From Erythrobacter dokdonensis DSW-74 (GTDB lineage Bacteria > Pseudomonadota > Alphaproteobacteria > Sphingomonadales > Sphingomonadaceae), in contig NZ_LZYB01000002.1 in NCBI RefSeq assembly GCF_001677335.1, forward strand, positions 124,001 to 188,000: DNA of 64,000 bases, in the 5' to 3' direction. The stretch's first letter is position 1. The number at the start of each line of letters is the position of its first letter. Below, piece after piece: positions 8,998 to 16,626 of this stretch. Position numbers and translations under genes: made by a program. The notes under the pieces were generated by a model, which searched no databases, was not told the origin of the DNA, and was given only the letters and a program-made list of their open reading frames with translations.

Positions 8998-10092
8998 ATG
9001 GGAATGGCGGCTGACGAGACGGGAATCATGGCTTTGGAAGACTTTGCCGCCGCGCTCGACTGGCAAGCCCGCCACGCCGAGGAAAACGGCGCGCCTGCCA
9101 CGGCGCGGGTGATCCGCGCGCTCGCCGGGGTGCGGGCCAGCGACACCGCGACCGGACGCCGGATCGCGAACTGGCCGGGACTGACGCTGAAGGACGCCAT
9201 GCCGCTGCGGATCGCGGGCGGCTTTCATCACCTGCTGCTGACCGGCGCGGATGACCGCCTCGCGCAGGTCTATGCCGGGGAGGTCACCGATCAGGCAGAG
9301 GTGGACGCGCTGGTGCTTGATCTGACGCACAGGTTCGACGCGCGGCTGCTGCCGTGGCTCGACGGTCCGCCGCAGACCAACGAGGCCGGGCGCGCGGCCA
9401 GCATCATGGCGGGCCTGCTGTGGCTGGCGCAGCGGGTCCGCGCGCCGCGGTTCGATCTGTTCGAACTGGGCGCAAGTGCCGGGGTCAACACGATGATCGA
9501 CCGCTATTTCTTCCGGCTTGGCGCGGTCGAGGTCGGCCCTGCAAGCTCGCCGATGCGGATCGTGCCGGACTGGCGCGGGGCCTCGCCGCCTGCACCGCCG
9601 CAAGGCTTCGCGATCACTGCGGTGAAGGGGTGCGACATCGCGCCGATCAACCTCGCCGACACTGACAGCGCCTTGCGCCTCAAGGCCTATGTCTGGGCTG
9701 ATGCGGGCGAGCGGCTGGGGCGGATCGACGCGGCGATTGCACTGGCGAGCGATCAGCCGCCCGATCTGGTCGCCGCCGATGCGGGTGATTTTGCCGCCAC
9801 GATGCTCGCCCGGCCGCAGCTGCCGGGCAGCGCGCGGGTGATGTTCCATTCGATCATGTGGCAATACATGCCCGCCGAAACCCAGCAGCGGATCACCGCG
9901 GCGTTCGAGGCGGCAGCAAAGCTTGCCACACCCGACACCCCGCTCGGCTGGATCGCGCTCGAAACCGACCCCGCGACCTTCCGGCACGAATTGCGGGTGC
10001 GCCTGTGGGACGGCGCTGCGCACCAAGGCGAGGAGCAGCTGCTCTCCCACGCCCACCCGCACGGGGCCTGGGTGGCGTGGCGGGAGCCCTAG
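8998..10092 (+). CDS. DUF2332 family protein
   Basis: This 364-aa soluble protein matches DUF2332: the ELGASAGVN segment (about residues 158-166) followed by a long conserved region. ELGASAGVN resembles a SAM-binding glycine motif, and the C-terminal part with [14 protein letters not shown] and [10 protein letters not shown] also fits a methyltransferase-like Rossmann fold. The reaction is not known for the family. ATG codons at 8998, 9004 and 9028 are all possible starts; the first two lie behind AAAGGG. It diverges from hisG and ends convergently with the alpha/beta hydrolase gene, sharing a CTAG that holds both stop codons. Confidence 0.7.
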   Translation: MGMAADETGIMALEDFAAALDWQARHAEENGAPATARVIRALAGVRASDTATGRRIANWPGLTLKDAMPLRIAGGFHHLLLTGADDRLAQVYAGEVTDQAEVDALVLDLTHRFDARLLPWLDGPPQTNEAGRAASIMAGLLWLAQRVRAPRFDLFELGASAGVNTMIDRYFFRLGAVEVGPASSPMRIVPDWRGASPPAPPQGFAITAVKGCDIAPINLADTDSALRLKAYVWADAGERLGRIDAAIALASDQPPDLVAADAGDFAATMLARPQLPGSARVMFHSIMWQYMPAETQQRITAAFEAAAKLATPDTPLGWIALETDPATFRHELRVRLWDGAAHQGEEQLLSHAHPHGAWVAWREP

Positions 10093-10985
10093 CCCGCCAG
10101 AAACGCCTCCATCGCCGCATTGACCGCTTGCGGAGCTTCCCATGGCACGAAGTGGCCGCAGTCGGGCACGCGCACGATGGTCAGCGGGTCGATGATGTCC
10201 TCCAGACCTTCGAGATTTTCGGGCGGCAGGGCGAGATCGTCGAGCGCCCAGATCACCAGTGTCGGGATTGTCAGCTTGGGCAGGGCGGGGGGCGTGTAGC
10301 CTTGGGGCACCTCGAAGGGCGCGTCCATCGTCGGCACGTCTATGGGACTCGCGCGGTAATAGTTGAGCATCCCGAAGGCGGCATCGCGGTTCTGCCAGTC
10401 GCGCAGCAACTGGTCGCGCTCTTCAGGCTCCATCGCGGATGGCCGGTCCCACTTGACCTCTTTCAGCAGCAGGCCGGTTAGGCCGTGCTCCTTGACCAGC
10501 GCATCATTGGCCGGATCGCGGAAACCCCGGATATACTGGCTCGCCTCGCGCTGGACGGGGTGAGTGTAGAGCAGCTTCTGGAAGATCGCGGGGTGCGGGG
10601 CATTGGCGATAATGGCCTTGTTCACCCGCGCGTGCTGCCCGCCCAGCGCCACGCCCCAGGCAATCGCGCCGCCCCAGTCATGGCCGACAATGGTGAAGCC
10701 GGGGATGGCCAGCGCGTCTGCGAGCAGGAAGATATCGCCGATCAGCTTGTCGGGGGTGTAGGCTTCCACGGCCTGCGGCTTGGAGGAACCGCGATAACCG
10801 CGCTGGTCGGGCGCGATGCAGCGGTAGCGGTCCTTGAAATGGGCGATCTGGTGGCGCCAGGTGCGGTGGCTTTCGGGAAAGCCGTGGAGGAAGATCAGCA
10901 CCGGCGCGTCAACCGGGCCTTCGTCCACCACGTCGAGATGGATGCCGTTGGGCAGGTGGACCCGCTTCAAGTCGAACCCGCTCAT
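10089..10985 (-). CDS. alpha/beta hydrolase, epoxide-hydrolase-like
   Basis: This 298-aa enzyme has the order typical of epoxide hydrolases and haloalkane dehalogenases: HGFPES oxyanion loop (residues 34-39), DQRGYRGSS (60-68) and the nucleophile elbow GHDWGG with aspartate 103. The C-terminal [11 protein letters not shown] contains the catalytic histidine. An aspartate nucleophile with HGFPES argues for epoxide hydrolase rather than esterase. The substrate is unknown. Its start overlaps the SDR stop as ATGA, so it forms a two-gene unit with the SDR, perhaps for degradation of a small lipophilic compound. Confidence 0.85.
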   Translation of the reverse strand: MSGFDLKRVHLPNGIHLDVVDEGPVDAPVLIFLHGFPESHRTWRHQIAHFKDRYRCIAPDQRGYRGSSKPQAVEAYTPDKLIGDIFLLADALAIPGFTIVGHDWGGAIAWGVALGGQHARVNKAIIANAPHPAIFQKLLYTHPVQREASQYIRGFRDPANDALVKEHGLTGLLLKEVKWDRPSAMEPEERDQLLRDWQNRDAAFGMLNYYRASPIDVPTMDAPFEVPQGYTPPALPKLTIPTLVIWALDDLALPPENLEGLEDIIDPLTIVRVPDCGHFVPWEAPQAVNAAMEAFLAG

Positions 10986-11794
10986 TCGGCAGCCTCCAGC
11001 TTTTCCATATAGCCATTGGCGACCATGTTCGCGACCTGATCGAACAGCGCATCGGGGGTGCGCCGCAATTCGCCCATCGCCTTTTCGCCGCCTTCCGCCA
11101 CGATGATCTCGCGCGTGCCGGCGGCGATTTCATCCAGCATCTGGCGCGCGGCGACGTCTGCCGGGATGCCGTTGTCGATTGCCGGATCGGACTTGCCGCG
11201 CTTCTCGCCCGCTGCGGTGAGCGCATTGCGAGAGACATTGGTGGCGACCGAGCCGGGATAGATGGTGTGGACGCTGACGCCGGTCTGCGACAATTCGCCC
11301 CGCAGCGCGTCGGCATAGCCCGCCAGCCCGAACTTGGCCGCGCAATAGGCGGTGCGCATCGGCACCCCGACCTTGCCCGCGATCGAGGAAATGAACCCCA
11401 ATGCGCCGGACCCGCGCTGCACCATGTGGCCGATCAGTCCTTGTGTGAAGGCGATCTGGGCGATGAGGTCGACCTCGATGATATCGCGATAGACCTGCAT
11501 TGACGTGTTCAGCGCGCGGCTTCTCTGCGAAATCCCGGCATTGGCGAAGGCGATATCGACGCCGCCTTTCCACGCGATGGCTTTCGCCGTGGCTTCCGCC
11601 AGCGCCGCCTCGTCGCGCACGTCGAAGGGCAGGATCAGCGTCTCGCCGCATGCCGAGGCCACCTCGGCCAGCCGCGCCGCATCACGGCCCGACAGCACCA
11701 CATGGGCTCCCCGCGCCGCCAGTTCGCGCGCCAGCGCTGCGCCGATGCCTGAAGATGCCCCGGTGATCCATGCCACCTTGCCCGAATAATCCAT
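10982..11794 (-). CDS. short-chain dehydrogenase/reductase (classical SDR)
   Basis: This is a 270-aa NAD(P)-dependent oxidoreductase. TGASSGIG (residues 11-18) is the cofactor-binding glycine motif and NAG is at 85-87. The catalytic residues are Ser136/137 with Tyr150 and Lys154 in AYCAAK. The start at 11794 lies behind GGGAGAG; an in-frame extension further upstream lacks SDR similarity. The absence of an aspartate after the second beta strand (VVLSGRDAA) suggests NADP preference, which is inference. It is coupled by ATGA to the epoxide-hydrolase-like gene downstream and sits 51 bp after the Nudix gene. Confidence 0.9.
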   Translation of the reverse strand: MDYSGKVAWITGASSGIGAALARELAARGAHVVLSGRDAARLAEVASACGETLILPFDVRDEAALAEATAKAIAWKGGVDIAFANAGISQRSRALNTSMQVYRDIIEVDLIAQIAFTQGLIGHMVQRGSGALGFISSIAGKVGVPMRTAYCAAKFGLAGYADALRGELSQTGVSVHTIYPGSVATNVSRNALTAAGEKRGKSDPAIDNGIPADVAARQMLDEIAAGTREIIVAEGGEKAMGELRRTPDALFDQVANMVANGYMEKLEAAE

Positions 11795-11845
11795 GTCACT
11801 CTCCCGTTTCGCAGAAGGACTAGCGAGCGGGCAGGGCAAGGGCAA

Positions 11846-12313
11846 TCAGGTTGCTGTTTGCGACTGGATCATGTCGGCAAGGGTCACGGGGAACACCGCC
11901 TCGTGCCAGCTTTCCAGTTCCTCCAGCGTGAACCAGCGGTGCTGCGTCATCAGTTCCTGTTCCAGCGCGGTGTGGCGGCTGGTGTCGACCCGCGCCTCGG
12001 CTACCCGGACAAGGTAATAGCGTTCGTCGGCCTGCACCGGCTCGCCTTCGACCGTTACGAATTCGGGCGTGGTGCGCGCGATCTGGGGGCCGGGATCGGC
12101 GATGATGCCGGTTTCCTCCAGCAATTCGCGCCGCGCCGCCTCCTCGAAGCTTTCCTCCGGCTCGCACTCGCCGCCGGTGGTCACCCAGAACGGCGGGCGA
12201 CCGGGCACATCATAGCGGAACATCAGCGCGCGGCCTTCGGGATCGAGCACGATGATCCGCGCCGCGCGGCGCAGGCGCAATGCTGGATTGAGGGGCGCGG
12301 TGTTCAGCCTCAT
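11846..12313 (-). CDS. Nudix hydrolase
   Basis: This 155-aa protein carries a complete Nudix box, GX5EX7REUXEEXGU, from G48 to I70, with the metal-binding REXXEE core at 62-67. Nudix enzymes split nucleoside diphosphates linked to another moiety. The substrate cannot be predicted from the box alone. The start overlaps the bolA stop as ATGA, so bolA and this gene are co-translated. Confidence 0.9.
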   Translation of the reverse strand: MRLNTAPLNPALRLRRAARIIVLDPEGRALMFRYDVPGRPPFWVTTGGECEPEESFEEAARRELLEETGIIADPGPQIARTTPEFVTVEGEPVQADERYYLVRVAEARVDTSRHTALEQELMTQHRWFTLEELESWHEAVFPVTLADMIQSQTAT

Positions 12314-12582
12314 GCCTCGGGAACGCTGGCCTTGATCGCCACCGCATGCACCCGCTGGCCGACGATATCGCCCAGCGCCGCGATCACCGCGCGCTGGCGG
12401 GCAAGGCGGTTCATGCTGGCAAAGGCAGCAGCCTCGATCTCGACGGTGAAGTGCGATTCGCCCGATCCGTCGTCGCCCATGTGGCCGCGATGCTTCGCGC
12501 TGTCATTGATGATCGCGAGGCGCGCGGGCGCAAACGCCTCGGTCAACAGGGCGTGCATTTCCTCGGCAACGGTTCCGGTCAT
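12310..12582 (-). CDS. bolA: BolA family protein
   Basis: This 90-aa single-domain protein shows the BolA core: INDSAKHRGHMG (about residues 25-36) followed by ESHFTVEI and the RQRAVIAALGDIV helix-turn. BolA proteins bind [2Fe-2S] clusters with monothiol glutaredoxins and can bind DNA. The start at 12582 gives the canonical N-terminus MTGTVAEEM; a longer frame has no similarity. It heads the bolA-Nudix pair and diverges from the DUF6445 gene. A J-domain gene and cobS lie nearby, an arrangement I believe recurs in alphaproteobacteria. Confidence 0.92.
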   Translation of the reverse strand: MTGTVAEEMHALLTEAFAPARLAIINDSAKHRGHMGDDGSGESHFTVEIEAAAFASMNRLARQRAVIAALGDIVGQRVHAVAIKASVPEA

Positions 12583-12668
12583 TGTGAAAGCCTTTCCATC
12601 ATGCCTGCGATGTGGGGCGGGCCTATCGGTTTGCAATGGCCCTGCCTCGCAGCTATTCGGACCCGACT

Positions 12669-13286
12669 ATGCCCACATCCTATATTGTCGTCGACGATTT
12701 CCTCGAAAATCCCGAAGGGATCCGGCGAATGGCGCTGGGCCTCGATTATCCCGAGCAGACCGGCAATTATCCGGGCCGCAACAGCGTGCAGCGGCTCGAT
12801 CTTCCGGGACTGTCGGACTATGTCTCGCACCTTACCGGAGAGCCGTTGAAACCGGTCGAGCCATTGCAGTCGCATGGCAAATGCCGCCTGACGCTTGCCA
12901 GTGACCCGCGCAACGCCCGCGTCCATGTCGATGATTCGCAGTGGTCAGGGATCCTCTATCTTTCGCGTCCGCAGGATTGCCGTGGCGGCACGCGGTTCTT
13001 CCGGCACAAGGCGACCGGCACCGATCGCGCTCCCATCAATGACGCCGAAGCCCAGGCGATGGGCTATGCGACCGTGGCCAAGGCCTGCAACACCATTCTC
13101 GAGCGTGACAGCCTGCGCCCGTCGGCATGGGAAAAGACCTTCGAGATACCGATGCGGTTCAACCGGCTGGTCTTGTTGCGGCCTTGGTTCTGGCACACGG
13201 CCTGCCCGGGGTTCGGCAACTCGGTCGAGAACGGACGCCTGATCCAGGTGATGTTCTTCACGCTCGATCCCTCGCGTATGCGCTGA
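12669..13286 (+). CDS. DUF6445-like putative 2OG-Fe(II) oxygenase
   Basis: This 205-aa protein opens with a prolyl-hydroxylase-like DDFLENPEGIRRMAL. It carries an H-x-D pair (H86, D88 in RVHVDDSQWSG), a distal histidine H176 in WFWHTACPGFG, and R190 placed as the 2-oxoglutarate-binding residue. This is the full ligand set of a Fe(II)/2OG oxygenase. The family resembles DUF6445, and the natural substrate is unknown. The ATG at 12669 is chosen because the family similarity begins there; ATG 12636 is an in-frame alternative. The gene diverges from bolA and is followed by the J-domain gene on the same strand. Confidence 0.65.
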   Translation: MPTSYIVVDDFLENPEGIRRMALGLDYPEQTGNYPGRNSVQRLDLPGLSDYVSHLTGEPLKPVEPLQSHGKCRLTLASDPRNARVHVDDSQWSGILYLSRPQDCRGGTRFFRHKATGTDRAPINDAEAQAMGYATVAKACNTILERDSLRPSAWEKTFEIPMRFNRLVLLRPWFWHTACPGFGNSVENGRLIQVMFFTLDPSRMR

Positions 13287-13388
13287 CCGTCAGATTGCAC
13301 GAGCCTCAACCGCTGGTGAGCCATTTGCGCCATCTCCTGCGTGCGCGCGGTCTTGGAATCCCCCGGTTGCCCTGCCACCATCAAGCCC

Positions 13389-13982
13389 ATGCCTTCAGCA
13401 CGTTTTCACGGACGACATGAACCAGGCGGGCGCCAATGCGAAGCGCCCGGCTGCCGCGAGGCGGGTGAATTCCGCGCGCCGGGACGCCGTCCGCACGGGT
13501 TTGACGGGCCGGGCGAATGGCGCTGGTTCTGCCTTGATCATGTGCGCGAATTCAACGCGGGCTATGACTGGTTCGAAGGCATGAGCGCCGAAGAGATCAT
13601 CCGCGCCCAGTCACCGATTGCCGGCTGGCAGACCGAAAGCCGCGCCTTCCGGCCCGAAACCCACGTCGACGGGATGCCGCGCTGGGCCGATTATGCCGAT
13701 CCGCTCGATGCCATATCCGCCCGCGCGGCCGGCATTCGCAGCCGTGCCGAACGCGAGGCGAAGATGGCGATGTCAGGGCGTTTCTCGCGCGAGGAGGCGC
13801 AGGCGCTTGAGACAATGGGCCTCGGCTCGGATACTGACCGCACCCGCCTCAGGCGGCGCTATTCGGAACTGGTGCGGCGCTACCACCCAGACCGCAACGG
13901 CGGCGACCGCAAGCACGAGGCGCGGCTGAATCAGGTGGTCGAGGCCTATCAGCTGCTCAGGAAAAGCCGCGCCTTCGCCTAG
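13389..13982 (+). CDS. J-domain (DnaJ-like) protein with N-terminal Cys/His motif
   Basis: This 197-aa protein has a C-terminal J domain (about residues 138-195) with the HPD tripeptide at 166-168, needed to stimulate Hsp70 ATPase. The N-terminal half has C17-x4-C22 and C48-x2-H51, which could bind zinc. The domain order is the reverse of DnaJ. The ATG at 13389 is chosen; a GTG at 13341 is possible, and neither has a strong ribosome site. Its stop is shared with the convergent GST gene in CTAG. Proteins of this type recur near bolA and cobS in alphaproteobacteria, so a role as specialised co-chaperone is plausible. Confidence 0.85.
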   Translation: MPSARFHGRHEPGGRQCEAPGCREAGEFRAPGRRPHGFDGPGEWRWFCLDHVREFNAGYDWFEGMSAEEIIRAQSPIAGWQTESRAFRPETHVDGMPRWADYADPLDAISARAAGIRSRAEREAKMAMSGRFSREEAQALETMGLGSDTDRTRLRRRYSELVRRYHPDRNGGDRKHEARLNQVVEAYQLLRKSRAFA

Positions 13983-14605
13983 CCTTGCGCGCCCTTGATG
14001 ATTGCCGCGTCGATTGCATTGGCGGCCGCATAGGCCGGGCGCTGGGTGATGCGTTCGACATAGGCCTTGAAAGCGGGGCGCTCGGGGATCGAGCCGAAGC
14101 GCAGACCCCAGACGAACTGGCTGCCGACATAGGTATCGGCCATGGTGAAGCGGCTGCCCGCCGCAAAATCATGCGCCGATAGCCAGCCGTCCAGCGCATC
14201 GAGCGTGCGTTCGAGTGTGCCGAAGCCCGCCGTGCTGTCCTTCCCCTCGGCCAGCTCCCAGCCCATCATCCGCGCCATGATCGCCTGTTCCAGCGGCCCT
14301 GCGGCAAAGAACAGCCAGCGGAAATAGGCGGCGCGCTCGTGGGCATCAGGCAGCAGTCCTGCCTCGGGGTGGGTTTCGGCCAGATAGTGGTTTATCGCCG
14401 CGCATTCGGTAATGACATGGTCATGGTCGCCGTGATGGTGGACGAGCGCAGGCACCTTGTTCATCGGGTTGATCGCCCGGAAGCTTTCGGGCCGCGTGTC
14501 CCACTCCATCATCACGTGCTCGTAGTCCGCACCCGCCTCGTGCAAGGCCCAGCGCGAAATCTGCCCGCGGCTCATGGCGACGGTGTAGAAGGTGAATTCG
14601 GCCAT
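13979..14605 (-). CDS. glutathione S-transferase family protein
   Basis: This 208-aa protein has a thioredoxin-like N-terminal domain (residues 1-80) with NPMNKVPALVHH, containing the cis-proline, and ITECAAINHYLAE, the glutathione gamma-glutamyl-binding turn. An all-helical C-terminal domain follows, with the FTMADTYVGSQF N-capping box. GSTs conjugate glutathione to electrophiles or act as reductases or isomerases. The start at 14605 sits behind GGGAGAGAG. The MpaB-like gene lies 11 bp upstream on the same strand, so the two are probably co-transcribed. Confidence 0.9.
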   Translation of the reverse strand: MAEFTFYTVAMSRGQISRWALHEAGADYEHVMMEWDTRPESFRAINPMNKVPALVHHHGDHDHVITECAAINHYLAETHPEAGLLPDAHERAAYFRWLFFAAGPLEQAIMARMMGWELAEGKDSTAGFGTLERTLDALDGWLSAHDFAAGSRFTMADTYVGSQFVWGLRFGSIPERPAFKAYVERITQRPAYAAANAIDAAIIKGAQG

Positions 14606-14616
14606 TTCTCTCTCCC

Positions 14617-15468
14617 TCAGGGGCGTGCTGCCGGTTGGCGGAACGCCCAGCGCAAGGTGCGCCCCATGCCCCATGTGGCCGCGCGCGCCGGCAGCGCGGT
14701 CAGCACCGGGCGTTGCAGCCGCAGCATGGTGCGCGCCCAATCGGGCAGCATCGTGACGGCATCGGCGGTAATCATCGTCTGGACGGAACGCGGGGTGCCT
14801 TGCGGGCGCTGGCTCAGCACCAGCTGGGCGACCTCGCGCGCTTCAGGCGAAGTGACAAGATCGCGGCGCAACTCGCGGAAAATGCGTTCAGCCTCGGCGC
14901 GGGTCTCGGGCACGGGATCGGCGCCCAATGCGCGGGCGATGACAGCGAACTGGCGGTAATACTCGTCCTGCTCCGCTCCCGGCATGCCGGGCCGCACATG
15001 GCGCAGATAGCCTGCAAGAAAGCTCTGCGCCTCGGTTACATGCACCCAGGCGAGGGTGCGCGGATTGGTGGCATTATAGGGCGTGCCGTCGGGCAGGGTG
15101 CCGCCGACACGTGCGTGGATGCGGTTGACCCGATCGATCGCCTTCATTGCCTCGTCGCGGTGGCCGAAGGTCGTCACGGCGATAAATCGCGCGGTGCGCC
15201 GCAGCCGCCCGTGCATGTCCTCGCGGAAATTGGAATGGTCGAGCACGCCTTGCAGCGCATGGGGGTGAAGCATCTGGAGCAGCAAGGCGCGCACGCCGCC
15301 TGTCATCATCCCGACGATATCGGCGTGCACCAGCCGGATCGGCGTATCGCGTACAAACAGCGCATCGTCGGATGGGGGAGTGGGCTGCTGGCCCCTCGAG
15401 GCGTCATGAAACACGCCGCGGACCTGTCCGACCAGCTTCAAGCGCAGCGATTCGACGGGGTCGGCCAT
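14617..15468 (-). CDS. oxygenase MpaB family protein (DUF2236)
   Basis: This 283-aa protein matches the DUF2236/MpaB family. An N-terminal helix is followed by HADIVGMMTGGVRALLLQMLHPHALQGVLDHS-type residues (about 41-72), with histidines expected to contact heme. RTARFIAVTTFG and TLAWVHVTEAQSF (the family's W-V-H motif) follow. Characterised relatives are heme oxygenases that cleave rubber or act on fungal meroterpenoids; the bacterial short forms are uncharacterised. The start at 15468 gives MADPVESLRLKLV and avoids a long unsupported extension. It probably forms an operon with the GST gene. Confidence 0.75.
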   Translation of the reverse strand: MADPVESLRLKLVGQVRGVFHDASRGQQPTPPSDDALFVRDTPIRLVHADIVGMMTGGVRALLLQMLHPHALQGVLDHSNFREDMHGRLRRTARFIAVTTFGHRDEAMKAIDRVNRIHARVGGTLPDGTPYNATNPRTLAWVHVTEAQSFLAGYLRHVRPGMPGAEQDEYYRQFAVIARALGADPVPETRAEAERIFRELRRDLVTSPEAREVAQLVLSQRPQGTPRSVQTMITADAVTMLPDWARTMLRLQRPVLTALPARAATWGMGRTLRWAFRQPAARP

Positions 15469-15585
15469 GGTGTCCGATATAGGCCCGTATGGCCCTTCAG
15501 GGAAACGAACTCGCCAAAATTGCCAGCCTTTGCGGCCAAACCACCGCTTGCAGGGCGCGCCCATGCGTTCTAACCGGACCCGGCA

Positions 15586-16575
15586 ATGACTTCATCCTCC
15601 CGCAACAATGTCGCCGGCGACAACGCCATGCCCACCCAGCCCGATACCACCGTGGATGTCCGCGAGGTGTTCGGCATCGATGTCGACTGGCAGGTGCCCG
15701 CCTTCACCCAGAAGGACGAGCACGTGCCCGAGACGGACGAGGCCTATGTCTTCGATCCGGACACCACGCTGGCGATCCTCGCAGGCTTTGCGCATAACCG
15801 CCGCGTGATGGTGCAGGGCTATCACGGCACCGGCAAATCGACCCATATCGAACAGGTCGCAGCGCGGCTGAACTGGCCGAGCATCCGGGTGAACCTCGAT
15901 GCGCATATCAGCCGCATCGATCTGGTCGGGCGCGATGCGATCGTGCTGAAGGACGGGCTTCAGGTGACGGAATTCAAGGAAGGCATTCTTCCGTGGGCCT
16001 TGCAGCATCCGGTGGCGCTGACCTTCGACGAATATGACGCAGGGCGCCCGGACGTGATGTTCGTGATCCAGCGCATTCTCGAATTCGATGGCCGCCTGAC
16101 CCTGCTTGACCAGAACCGCGTGATCACGCCCAACCCGTGGTTCCGGCTGTTCGCCACCACCAACACCGTGGGCCTTGGCGACACATCCGGCCTCTATCAC
16201 GGCACGCAGGCGATCAATCAGGCGCAGATGGACCGCTGGAACATCGTCGTGGCGCTCAATTACCTGCAGCCCGAGGTCGAGGCGCAGATCGTCAAGTCCA
16301 AGACGCCGCAGGCCGATGACAAGCTGATCGCCGACATGGTCAAGGTCGCCGAACTGACCCGTCAGGGCTTCATCAACGGCGACATTTCCACGGTGATGAG
16401 TCCGCGCACGGTCATCACCTGGGCGCAGAACGCTGCGATCTTCGGCTCGGTCGGTTTCGCCTTCCGCCTCAGCTTCCTCAACAAGTGCGACGAGGCGGAG
16501 CGTACGCTGGTGGCGGAATACTATCAGCGCGTGTTCGGCGAGGACCTGCCGGAAGGCGCGGCAAAGAAGCGTTGA
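15586..16575 (+). CDS. cobS: CobS-type AAA+ ATPase (cobaltochelatase subunit)
   Basis: This 329-aa AAA+ protein of the MoxR-related CobS group carries Walker [10 protein letters not shown] (residues 78-86), Walker B FDEYDAG (about 149) and sensor-1 FRLFATTNT. In aerobic cobalamin synthesis CobS and CobT form the chaperone that loads cobalt with CobN. Here no cobT or cobN lies nearby; the next gene is a penicillin-binding protein. The protein could work with a cobT elsewhere or serve another metallo-chaperone role. Starts at 15586 and 15628 (MPTQPDTTV) are both possible; the second matches the conserved region better, and neither has a clear ribosome site. Confidence 0.9.
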   Translation: MTSSSRNNVAGDNAMPTQPDTTVDVREVFGIDVDWQVPAFTQKDEHVPETDEAYVFDPDTTLAILAGFAHNRRVMVQGYHGTGKSTHIEQVAARLNWPSIRVNLDAHISRIDLVGRDAIVLKDGLQVTEFKEGILPWALQHPVALTFDEYDAGRPDVMFVIQRILEFDGRLTLLDQNRVITPNPWFRLFATTNTVGLGDTSGLYHGTQAINQAQMDRWNIVVALNYLQPEVEAQIVKSKTPQADDKLIADMVKVAELTRQGFINGDISTVMSPRTVITWAQNAAIFGSVGFAFRLSFLNKCDEAERTLVAEYYQRVFGEDLPEGAAKKR

Positions 16576-16626
16576 ACCCAAGCCGCTTGCGCGCAGGTGT
16601 TCTAGGCTGGTAACACAGCCTTCGAC

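Noticed and set aside
8959-10143. N-terminal extension of hisG covering the DUF2332 gene
   Set aside because: The minus frame is open back to 10143, but HisG similarity begins at 8958, and the extension lies opposite a conserved gene.
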